Shown here: in pieces, positions 1-5,888 of the stretch
Layout of the letters: every line of letters begins with the position of its first letter
Position numbering within the stretch: position 1 is the stretch's first letter
Source of the DNA: JBBIVP01 sp037439705 [NCBI: bacterium]
Lineage (GTDB): Bacteria; JBBIVP01
Length of the DNA stretch: 5,888 nt
Assembly: GCA_037439705.1 (NCBI GenBank)
Contig: JBBIVP010000133.1
Coordinates: 1-5,888, forward strand
Reading direction: 5' to 3'
Made by a program: the position numbers and the translations under genes
Notes under the pieces: model-generated
Databases searched by the model: none
What the model was told of the DNA's origin: nothing
The model's input: only the letters and a program-made list of their open reading frames with translations

Positions 1-2792
1 CCTTCTGTTCCCGGGGGTCCGGAATAGCAAGACTGGTTTTCTCCGTTGTTGCAGGAACATCCTTTATCAACATTCGTATCACATTTGTTATCATATCCGT
101 CGCATATTTCCTGAGCACCTGGATTAAAGAAGAAATTATTGTCATCACAATCCCCGTTTTGACTGGCTGAATATGGCGTTTGAGAATGACAGAGGTATTT
201 CACATCGTTGGCTCCATAACCATCCTGGTCGTTATCAAGATAGAAAGGAAGGCTTCCATTAAGGTTTTCTCCTTCATCAACATATCCATTGCAGTCATTA
301 TCCCACCCATCACAAACTTCGTCTGAAGGAAGAACTTCACCATCACAAACTCCCCACCTTCCAGATGAACAGGTCTGAATCCCGGCAGTACAGATTCCAA
401 CTCCGAGGGTTCCCACTGGACCTGTATAGCAAATTCTTGTTTCACCTTCATTGCACTCCGGAACAACCCCGCAGAACGGATTTGATGAACCTGAATTCCC
501 TGCATCGTTGAATGCAAAAACCCTGTAACAATAACAGGTGAGCGGTTTAACTCTTGAATCGGTAAAGGCTTGAGCATCTTCTCCGGCAGTTCCTATCTCA
601 ACATAACCAAGATTGTAAACCGTCTCTATGGGAAGCTCTCCACCTCCTTCACTGCAGGGACCATCGGTTACAATTCTTCTTGTAATCTTATATCCTCTTT
701 CCCTTGAAACTTCTTTCCATGTAAGAGAGACAAGTGATGCACTCATATTTCCAGAAAGATTTGAAGGTGATGGTGGAGGAGGCGGACAGAATCTTGAAGG
801 TGTTGTGAAACAGAATTCAGTAGAAGACGAAGTATACTTAACTCCGCCCTCTGTCCTGTAAGCAATAACCCTGTAACAGTAAGATGTATCCCTTCTCGTG
901 GTTGAATCGTAATGGGAAACCGTATCAGGAGGAAGGTCCGCAAGAAGTTGATAATTTTCTCCTGCTTTTTTTCTTTCAATTAGAAATCCATCTTCGTTGT
1001 CGGAACGGTCAATCCAGGAAAGAGAAACAAGCTCACCACATTCAGCAGAGGCTGTAACTGCCTGGGGAGCTGTCGGATATTTCTCGTTTCCTCTGTAATA
1101 GTAATCCACCGTAATAATATATGGATTATCAGGCGAAGATGATGGACAACCCGATATTACACCACTCCCACTGAACCCCTCTTCCTCCTCCCCTGATTTC
1201 AGAACAAGATTTGCAAAATATGTGGCAGATGTATCAACTGCATAATAAATATGGAATCTTCCAGAATCATCCGTCCTTTGTGAAACACATAAATCAGTTC
1301 CATTTTTTACACATATTTCATTTCTCCTTTCAGGAGACATATTTTCATCAAAGATAACCACATTCACTCCGGGAACAGAGGAACCAGGGGACGGAGGACT
1401 TCCTGAACCATAGGATATGCTTTCTATTCCGCTATACTTAACAATTCCGTAGAGTTCACAGGGTGAAGAAGTAGATGAAGAAGTAGTAAGGTTTATATCT
1501 CCGATGTTTTCACAGGCGCAATCTGGGGGATAACAATTCAGGTTCATTTCGGTAAGCGGTGAATACCTTTGTGGTGAAATGAACTCTCCTGCATTCCATA
1601 CCTGACCGTAGTAGGAGATAGTTATTGTGCTCTTATGAACCTCTCCTGCTATGCCATCACCATCCTCGTCCTTACCCTCCGGCTCGGATTTGAACACTGA
1701 AAGAACAAACCAGCCATTTTCATCTGTGCGTGCCCGTGTGATAAAACGAGACCCTATCTGAAAACATGTGGTAAATCCCCATGGTGTATTAATGCATGAG
1801 ATTGTTCCTTCTTCTGGAATAGTATAATTTACACCATTTCCTTCCACATCTACGCCCGATTGCACAACCCCATCTATCAAAACCCTCCCCATCAGACATG
1901 TAACATAAGGATTTTTCCAGTCCACATTCCACCACGAAAGATGTGGTGCATAAAAGACACTGTAAATGTTCCCTGCATATTTCCCCTCTTTTATGTTTTG
2001 TAATTCTTCCCTTTTTACCTCTTTTCCTCCCTCATATTCAAGCCATCCCTCAACACTTTCAACCCATACCCCCTTCACCTCATCAAAATAAAACATTGGC
2101 ACCTCAACCCTTTCTGTTTCAGGATTCAGGTCATCAAGAGTTGAATATGTATCAACGGGAATGAGCATCTTCACCTTTATGTCTTTTCCGTCCTTTATCT
2201 CACTTCCATTCTCATCGTAAAGCTTTATCTCTCCGAATACGGTTGAAATGAGCATCTTCCCTTCGCTGTCAAAGAAATTTCCCGGAAACACATCGGATTC
2301 CCTCACAGGATTGAAAACTGCCATCTCCCCACCAACTGCATTTTCCGGAATGTTTTCAACAATTATCTTTTTTGATGGGACATAGCATTTTCCATTTTTG
2401 CAGGTGGCATTTTCTTTCGGATACAAAACTATACTGGTCTGAAAACTCCCTTTTGAAGGAAAGGTTTTAATAATGCTTCCATAACCATCCTTTTCAACAA
2501 TAAGAACCGCATTTCCCTTGAAATCCCGGGGGCTCCACATTGAAACCTCAAACTTACCAAGAGAATCAACTTTAATTTTTCTAATTTCATTATTTAAAAT
2601 TTTCCCATCTCCGTTGAAATCCATCTGCATTTTCACAATCGCCCCATCAGCAGGCTTTAAAGAAAATTCGCCACTTGTAATAAGCTCAGAAACGCTCCCT
2701 GAAACCTCTATTTTCACCTCTTGCCTTACCTCCCTTCCACACCCATAAAGAAAAAACACCCCTATTAAAGTTCCTATTACTGCTTTCTTCGT
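1..2792 (-). CDS. Large multidomain surface lipoprotein with fibronectin III and MopE-type metal-binding repeats (3' end missing)
   Basis: One uninterrupted minus-strand frame gives 930 codons and runs off the left edge. Numbering from the ACG at 2792, residues 1-18 are a lipoprotein signal peptide (basic start, hydrophobic core, lipobox L-Y-G-C with Cys18), so the mature protein should be lipid-anchored outside the inner membrane. Residues about 26-130 form a carboxypeptidase-regulatory-like beta domain carrying an EF-hand-type loop (58-69, D-x-N-G-D-G-x-I-x3-E). Residues about 150-290 resemble the CILP/FAM171-like module of bacterial lipoproteins and end in HLSWWNVDW. Two further beta domains (about 297-400 and 445-565) flank a Ser/Thr linker (436-443). 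Two fibronectin III domains follow (about 573-664 and 673-778). From 780 come Cys/Asp-rich MopE-type motifs, including CDGWDNDCNG (827), DNDQDGYG (853), GDCDDNN (880) and CDGYDNKCD (897), and a second repeat starts at 912. Function is inferred as a cell-surface, probably calcium- or metal-binding adhesion or structural protein; no enzymatic domain is visible. No in-frame ATG occurs before residue 55 (2630). Automated callers might choose GTG at 2759, which would destroy the signal peptide. Confidence 0.85.
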
Positions 2793-2797
2793 CTCTT

Positions 2798-2803
2798 CCT
2801 CCT
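2798..2803 (-). promoter_or_regulatory. Shine-Dalgarno site that fixes the lipoprotein start at the ACG codon
   Basis: AGGAGG on the minus strand lies five bases before the ACG at 2790-2792, which is followed by AAG AAA and a clean lipoprotein signal sequence. The placement mirrors that of the FBP gene site. It argues that translation starts, or ancestrally started, at this codon rather than at the ATG at 2807-2809. That ATG sits before the AGGAGG, is out of frame and stops after ten codons. Confidence 0.7.
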
Positions 2804-2820
2804 CTTCATTCTTTGCAAAA

Positions 2821-2849
2821 ATTATACCACAATTTTACTTCTCTGTCAA
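2821..2849 (-). promoter_or_regulatory. Consensus sigma-70 promoter of the lipoprotein gene
   Basis: On the minus strand TTGACA (2844-2849) and TATAAT (2821-2826) are separated by exactly 17 bases, a six-of-six match in both hexamers at optimal spacing. Transcription should start near 2814, about 22 bases before the inferred start codon at 2792. No operator-like palindrome overlaps it. A match this perfect predicts strong, largely constitutive transcription. Confidence 0.85.
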
Positions 2850-2960
2850 ATAAAAATTTTTATCAACGCGCTCAAGTATAAACTACAGAAATCAGGGCTT
2901 TCGTGAGGAAAGAATTGCTTTTTGATGAAAATTGTAATAAAAAATTAAAACAAAAAGTTA

Positions 2961-2967
2961 AGGAGGT
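2961..2967 (+). promoter_or_regulatory. Ribosome binding site of the FBP aldolase/phosphatase gene
   Basis: AGGAGGT lies five bases before the ATG at 2973, a near-perfect match to the 16S rRNA tail. It confirms that start. The 2850-2960 stretch upstream is AT-rich; the -10-like hexamers there (for example TATAAA at 2878-2883) have no convincing -35 partner, so I do not call a promoter. Confidence 0.85.
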
Positions 2968-2972
2968 AAAAG

Positions 2973-4070
2973 ATGAGGATGACGATTACCGCTATAAAGG
3001 CTGACATAGGAAGCATAGGGGGGCACATAAGACCGAGTGAAGAGGTATTGAAAACCGTAAGGGAACATGTAGCAAAAAGCAAGGACATAATAGATAGTTA
3101 TGTTGGTTTTACAGGAGATGACATTTGTATCCTTATGACGCATGAAGGTGGAACCTCCAATGAAAAAATTCATAGAATTGCCTGGGATGCTTTCAAGGCT
3201 GGAACAGAGGTAGCAAAAAGACAGGGACTTTATGGAGCGGGACAGGACCTTTTGAAAGATGCATTCTCTGGAAATATAAGGGGCGCAGGACCTGCTGTTG
3301 CAGAAATGGAAATAGAAGAAAGGGAAAACGAACCATTCCTTCTTTTCGCAGCGGATAAAACCGACCCTGGAGCCTATAATCTTCCCCTTTACCTTGCTTT
3401 TGCTGACCCGATGCACTGTGCAGGATTGATGCTATCTCCGAAGATGTCAAAGGGATTCAGATTTGTAATAATGGATGTAAACTACACACATGGAGACAGA
3501 ATTATAGAACTTAATGCTCCGGAAGAATTGTATGATATAGCAGCTCTTTTGAGGGACAATGAAAGGTTTGTTGTTGAATCCATTTGGAGCAAGGAAACCG
3601 GAGAAATAGCAGTTTCTGTAAGCACAACAAGGCTGAGAAATATAGCAGGGAAATATGTGGGAAAAGATGACCCTATAATGCTTGTTCGGGTTCAGGGAGT
3701 TTTTCCTGCTACAGGAGAGGTTTTATCGCCATTTGTAATATCTCATTATGTAGCGGGTTTTATGAGGGGAAGCCATACCGGTCCACTTATGCCAGTTAAA
3801 CTTCATTCAACCGTTTCCTATTTTGACGGACCACCTATAGTTTCCTGCGCTGCTTTTTGCGTTCACAATGGTAAACTTACAGAACCGGCAGATGCCTTTG
3901 ACCATCCTTTCTGGGATTACATAAGATTAGAGGCAGCAAAAAAGGCAATTGAGATAAGAAGACAGGGATTTTCAGGACCTGCAATGCTTCCATACGATGA
4001 ACTTGAGTATGGAGGTATTGTTGAGAAGATGAAGGTTCTGGAAAAGAAATTTTATATAAGGAAAAAATAA
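2973..4070 (+). CDS. fbp: Bifunctional fructose-1,6-bisphosphate aldolase/phosphatase (class V FBPase)
   Basis: This 365-residue protein matches the class V FBPase family in length and signature motifs. The family converts dihydroxyacetone phosphate plus glyceraldehyde 3-phosphate to fructose 1,6-bisphosphate and then to fructose 6-phosphate in one active site, giving one-way gluconeogenic flux in the cytoplasm. Visible motifs in order: KADIGSIGGH with Asp11 and His18 (metal/phosphate site); GDD at 48-50 (metal ligands); YGAGQDLLKDAFSGNIRGAGP at 87-107; ADKTDPGAYNLP at 127-138; and YVGKDDP at 228-234, where Lys231 corresponds to the Schiff-base lysine and Tyr228 to the catalytic tyrosine (about 232 and 229 in characterised archaeal enzymes). 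The C-terminal GFSGPAMLP (about 338-346) is also typical. The gene is complete, starts at an ATG behind an excellent Shine-Dalgarno site and ends with TAA. It is divergent from the lipoprotein and convergent with HU, so it is probably monocistronic. Essentially all key residues are present, so it should be active. The family is near-universal in archaea and found in some deep-branching bacteria. Confidence 0.96.
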   Translation: MRMTITAIKADIGSIGGHIRPSEEVLKTVREHVAKSKDIIDSYVGFTGDDICILMTHEGGTSNEKIHRIAWDAFKAGTEVAKRQGLYGAGQDLLKDAFSGNIRGAGPAVAEMEIEERENEPFLLFAADKTDPGAYNLPLYLAFADPMHCAGLMLSPKMSKGFRFVIMDVNYTHGDRIIELNAPEELYDIAALLRDNERFVVESIWSKETGEIAVSVSTTRLRNIAGKYVGKDDPIMLVRVQGVFPATGEVLSPFVISHYVAGFMRGSHTGPLMPVKLHSTVSYFDGPPIVSCAAFCVHNGKLTEPADAFDHPFWDYIRLEAAKKAIEIRRQGFSGPAMLPYDELEYGGIVEKMKVLEKKFYIRKK

Positions 4071-4142
4071 CAATTTAGAAGGGGGAAGGGTTTTATAAAT
4101 TTATGATCCAAATAAAAGAAAAAAATAAACTTCTTCTTTTCA

Positions 4143-4177
4143 TTTCTATCCCTCCCCTCCTTCTCTCGGGATAGAAA
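4143..4177. terminator. Inverted repeat between convergent fbp and hup genes, possible bidirectional terminator
   Basis: TTTCTATCCC (4143-4152) and GGGATAGAAA (4168-4177) are perfect 10-base complements around a 15-base pyrimidine-rich loop. The hairpin sits 73 bases after the fbp stop and 8 bases beyond the hup stop, where convergent genes need termination. A classical U-tract does not directly follow the stem on either strand. On the minus strand a T-run (about 4125-4131, reading from the A-run on plus) comes about a dozen bases later. The call therefore rests on position and symmetry. Confidence 0.5.
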
Positions 4178-4184
4178 AAGATGA

Positions 4185-4454
4185 TTACTTTACTACCTCT
4201 TTTAACCCTTTCCCTGCTTTAAACTTGGGAACAAGTCTTGCTGGCACCTCAACGGTCTTTCCGCCCGGTGCCTTCATTGTTCTCTTTTTTCTCTTGACCA
4301 CGGAAAAAGTTCCGAAGCCCGGAAGTGCCACCTTTCCTTTTTTCTTTAAAGCGCCCTTTACTACTTCTATAAAGGCATCAAGTGCCTTTGCTGCAGCCGC
4401 CTTACTTAAACCTGCTTTCTCTGCTATCCCTTCTATTACTTCTGCTTTATTCAT
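4185..4454 (-). CDS. hup: HU-family histone-like DNA-binding protein
   Basis: This complete 89-residue protein is a small basic HU-family subunit; HU subunits dimerise, bend DNA and compact the nucleoid. It opens with MNKAEVIEGIAEKAGLSKAA (the helix-turn-helix body), has the family signature GFGTF at 46-50, a basic arm (KRKKR, 54-58) and ends with VPKFKAGKGLKEVVK, very close to the canonical HU tail. At the DNA-intercalating arm tip the usual R-N-P-x-T-G-K is K-A-P-G-G-K (61-66). The intercalating Pro63 is kept, Arg-Asn is replaced, and one tip residue is missing, explaining 89 rather than 90 residues. It starts at ATG behind AGGAGAGGTG and ends with TAA. It is convergent with fbp and divergent from pncB, with its own promoter. 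HU and IHF are related; the canonical HU tail and lack of IHF-specific features favour HU. Confidence 0.96.
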   Translation of the reverse strand: MNKAEVIEGIAEKAGLSKAAAAKALDAFIEVVKGALKKKGKVALPGFGTFSVVKRKKRTMKAPGGKTVEVPARLVPKFKAGKGLKEVVK

Positions 4455-4458
4455 ACTT

Positions 4459-4468
4459 CACCTCTCCT
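4459..4468 (-). promoter_or_regulatory. Ribosome binding site of hup
   Basis: AGGAGAGGTG on the minus strand lies four bases before the ATG (4452-4454). Either AGGA or GAGG within it can pair with the 16S rRNA tail. It confirms the HU start. Confidence 0.75.
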
Positions 4469-4486
4469 TTTGTTTATTTTTTTCAA

Positions 4487-4514
4487 GATATACCAGTGAA
4501 AAATAAAATGTCAA
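4487..4514 (-). promoter_or_regulatory. Sigma-70 promoter of hup with extended -10
   Basis: On the minus strand TTGACA (4509-4514) is a perfect -35 box. Sixteen bases later comes TATATC (4487-4492), preceded by TGG, an extended -10 (TGn). The predicted start near 4480 gives a leader of about 26 bases containing the Shine-Dalgarno site. Confidence 0.7.
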
Positions 4515-4680
4515 GCAAAATTTTCTATGGTCTCTGAAAAAGGAAGGGGATATTTTTGGGGATTGCCCTCCGCCCTAATAAAACGGACACAGAATTATTT
4601 ACAACTGCCCCCTATTCATTCCACCTTTATGAGTGAGATTATGGGATTATTATCGGAGGGAAAATTTTTTAAAAGGCAAC

Positions 4681-4708
4681 TTGATTTCTTTAGAACCTTC
4701 AATAGAAT
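4681..4708 (+). promoter_or_regulatory. pncB: Possible promoter directly before pncB
   Basis: TTGATT (4681-4686) and TAGAAT (4703-4708) are spaced by 16 bases, matching four and five of six consensus positions. Transcription would begin around 4715, only a few bases before the ATG at 4722, giving a nearly leaderless mRNA. The rest of 4515-4680 shows no recognisable gene, hairpin or regulator site. Confidence 0.35.
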
Positions 4709-4721
4709 GGGATTAAAAGGG

Positions 4722-5600
4722 ATGAGAGAATTTCTTTCTTCATTATCAACTGACCTTTATGAATTGACAATGGCACAAGTATATGTAAGGGAAGGATTGC
4801 TTCAAAAAGCGGTTTTTGAGGTTTATCTCAGAGAACTTCCGAAAAACAGAGGATATGTAGTTTATGCAGGACTCGGTCCGGTGATTGAATTCATAGAAAA
4901 TTTTGGTTTCAGTGAGGAAGAAATCTCATATCTTGAATCTCTTAAAATTTTTAAGCCTTCATTTCTTGATTATCTTTTGAAAATTAAATTTGAAGGAAAA
5001 ATTTATTCTTTAAAAGAAGGCACAATTGCAACTCACACAATCCCGCTTTTTGCAGTTGAAGCTCCTCTTCCTGTTGCCCAGATACTGGAAAGTTCTCTTC
5101 TCAACATTCTCACTTTTGAAACCCTTATAGCCACAAAGGCTTCAAGGATAAGAAGTGTCGCTCCTTCAAAACTTCTTGTAGATTTCGGATTGAGAAGGGT
5201 TCATGGACTTGAAGCAGGCTGGCATGTGGCAAGGGCTTCTTTTATAGGTGGATTTGACGGAACATCCAACCTTTTCGCTGGAAAGGAACTGTCAATTCCT
5301 GTGTATGGAACTATGGCTCATTCTTACATACTTGCATTTGGAGATGAAAAAGAGGCTTTTAAAAAGTATGCAGAAGAATACGAAAACATTGTGTTTCTTG
5401 TGGATACATTTGATGTGAAAAAAGGAATTGAAAACGCAATTGATGTCGCTCGGGAGATTAAGAAATATGGAAAATCCCTCAAAGGAATAAGGATTGACAG
5501 CGGTGAACTCCTCAGTGAAACGAAACTGGCAAGGAGAATTCTTGACAGAAGTGGATTTAAAGATGTAAAAATAATGGTTTCAGGGAGCCTGGATGAATAA
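4722..5600 (+). CDS. pncB: Nicotinate phosphoribosyltransferase, interrupted by a premature TAA
   Basis: The family joins nicotinate with phosphoribosyl pyrophosphate to make nicotinate mononucleotide in NAD salvage (Preiss-Handler pathway, cytoplasm). From the ATG at 4722 the motifs are: STDLYELTMAQVY (near the N-terminus, as usual); the AVEAPLPVAQILESSLLN segment (about 112-129); DFGLRRVHG from residue 154; GTMAHS with His200 at the position of the phosphorylated active-site histidine; RIDSGEL from residue 257; and VSGSLDE from residue 286. The frame then hits TAA (5598-5600) where relatives have Tyr (SGDLDEY), and the rest of the C-terminal domain follows in the same frame. The frame is open upstream to an ATG at 4527, but those 65 residues lack family similarity and the conserved start motif lies just after 4722, so 4722 is preferred; ATG 4707 is an alternative. 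The 292-residue product would lack roughly the last quarter, so activity is doubtful unless the stop is a sequence error or is read through. Confidence 0.9.
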   Translation: MREFLSSLSTDLYELTMAQVYVREGLLQKAVFEVYLRELPKNRGYVVYAGLGPVIEFIENFGFSEEEISYLESLKIFKPSFLDYLLKIKFEGKIYSLKEGTIATHTIPLFAVEAPLPVAQILESSLLNILTFETLIATKASRIRSVAPSKLLVDFGLRRVHGLEAGWHVARASFIGGFDGTSNLFAGKELSIPVYGTMAHSYILAFGDEKEAFKKYAEEYENIVFLVDTFDVKKGIENAIDVAREIKKYGKSLKGIRIDSGELLSETKLARRILDRSGFKDVKIMVSGSLDE

Positions 5601-5888
5601 AGCATTCATAATCTTCTGAAAAGAGGAGCGCCTGTTGACGCTTTTGGGATTGGAACAATACTTGGAAAATCGGCAGACATCCCTTATCTTGATACAGCTT
5701 ATAAACTCGTAGAATTTATGGGAAAGGGTGTTCTGAAAACAAGCAAAAAGAAGGAGACCCTACCCTATCTGAAAACCCTGAGAAGATTTAGAGATAAAGG
5801 ATAAGTTGATTATCTAATTGGAAAAAGGGGGGAAACACTTTCAGGAGAGGAAATGTTAAAAGAAGTTTATAATTCCGAAAGGGGCAAA
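5601..5888 (+). pseudogene. pncB: Continuation of the pncB frame after the stop, with a second in-frame TAA
   Basis: Immediately after the TAA at 5598-5600 the same frame encodes SIHNLLKRGAPVDAFGIGT, the standard nicotinate phosphoribosyltransferase segment after SGDLDEY. It is followed by LGKSADIPYLDTAYKLVE and a Lys-rich stretch ending in LRRFRDKG. A second TAA (5802-5804) interrupts it. The frame then stays open to the window edge (VDYLIGKRGETL, then a Glu-rich tail), like the C-terminal end of the family. With both stops bridged, the protein would be at least 389 codons, near full family length. Homology is in frame across both stops with no indel, so the interruptions are single codons rather than frameshifts. 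The 3' end is outside the window. Confidence 0.8.

Noticed and set aside
200-577. Minus-strand ORF of 125 codons
   Set aside because: It lies in another frame of the large lipoprotein gene, has no Shine-Dalgarno or family motifs, and overlaps clear fibronectin III/MopE coding sequence.
628-861. Plus-strand ORF of 77 codons
   Set aside because: Antisense shadow of the lipoprotein; low-complexity Gly run mirrors the Pro run of the real protein.
743-979. Minus-strand ORF of 78 codons
   Set aside because: Shadow frame inside the fibronectin III domains of the lipoprotein.
1441-1490. Short GAAGTAGTA-like direct repeats
   Set aside because: They are simply the codons of a Ser/Thr linker in the lipoprotein, not a CRISPR or satellite array.
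1943-2164. Plus-strand ORF with a hydrophobic, membrane-like start
   Set aside because: Antisense to the Glu/Lys-rich part of the lipoprotein; the Pro/Phe/Leu bias is what reversing GAA/AAA/GAG codons produces.
2518-2748. Plus-strand ORF of 76 codons
   Set aside because: Antisense to the N-terminal lipoprotein domain, no ribosome binding site.
2850-2960. Possible riboswitch or fbp promoter in the divergent intergenic region
   Set aside because: AT-rich with -10-like hexamers but no paired -35 box and no convincing stem structure.
2958-3450. Two minus-strand ORFs over the start of fbp
   Set aside because: Both are antisense to highly conserved FBP aldolase/phosphatase motifs.
4225-4506. Plus-strand ORF of 93 codons
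   Set aside because: Antisense to the complete HU gene and its promoter.
5324-5605. Minus-strand ORF of 93 codons
   Set aside because: Antisense to conserved pncB motifs including GTMAHS-downstream and RIDSGEL sequence.
5598-5804. Genome-wide TAA reassignment, for example to Tyr
   Set aside because: fbp and hup in this window both terminate at TAA exactly where their families end, so TAA works as stop here.

Overview
The window looks like chromosomal DNA of an AT-rich, possibly thermophilic, poorly characterised bacterium. Arg is mostly AGA/AGG, Ile is often ATA, and Shine-Dalgarno sites are strong. Promoters are sigma-70 type, and the gene set mixes a bacterial HU protein and a bacterial lipoprotein with an 'archaeal-type' class V fructose-1,6-bisphosphatase/aldolase. 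The class V enzyme occurs in archaea and deep-branching bacteria. MopE-type metal-binding repeats with fibronectin III domains are common in deltaproteobacteria/Myxococcota and in uncultivated bacterial lineages. The phylum cannot be fixed from sequence reading alone.

Layout. Positions 1-2792 (minus) hold the first 930 codons of a large multidomain surface lipoprotein that runs off the left edge. It has a lipobox signal peptide, carboxypeptidase-regulatory/CILP-like beta domains, two fibronectin III domains and Cys/Asp-rich MopE-type repeats. A perfect-consensus sigma-70 promoter lies just upstream. The codon at the expected start is ACG, not ATG. Positions 2973-4070 (plus) encode a complete bifunctional FBP aldolase/phosphatase, divergent from the lipoprotein. 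Positions 4185-4454 (minus) encode a complete HU-family DNA-binding protein, convergent with the FBP gene; an inverted repeat lies between them. From 4722 (plus) a nicotinate phosphoribosyltransferase reads rightwards, divergent from HU. It is interrupted by TAA codons at 5598-5600 and 5802-5804, although recognisable homology continues in the same frame to or near the window end.

The genes look like four independent transcription units rather than one operon: a surface protein, gluconeogenesis, nucleoid structure, and NAD salvage. I see no tRNA, rRNA, CRISPR array, IS element or defence system, and no convincing new multi-gene system. The points most worth a second look are the two gene-integrity anomalies (ACG at the lipoprotein start, two in-frame stops in pncB) and the mosaic lipoprotein. 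The anomalies could be real mutations, a recent decay process, or point errors in the sequence.
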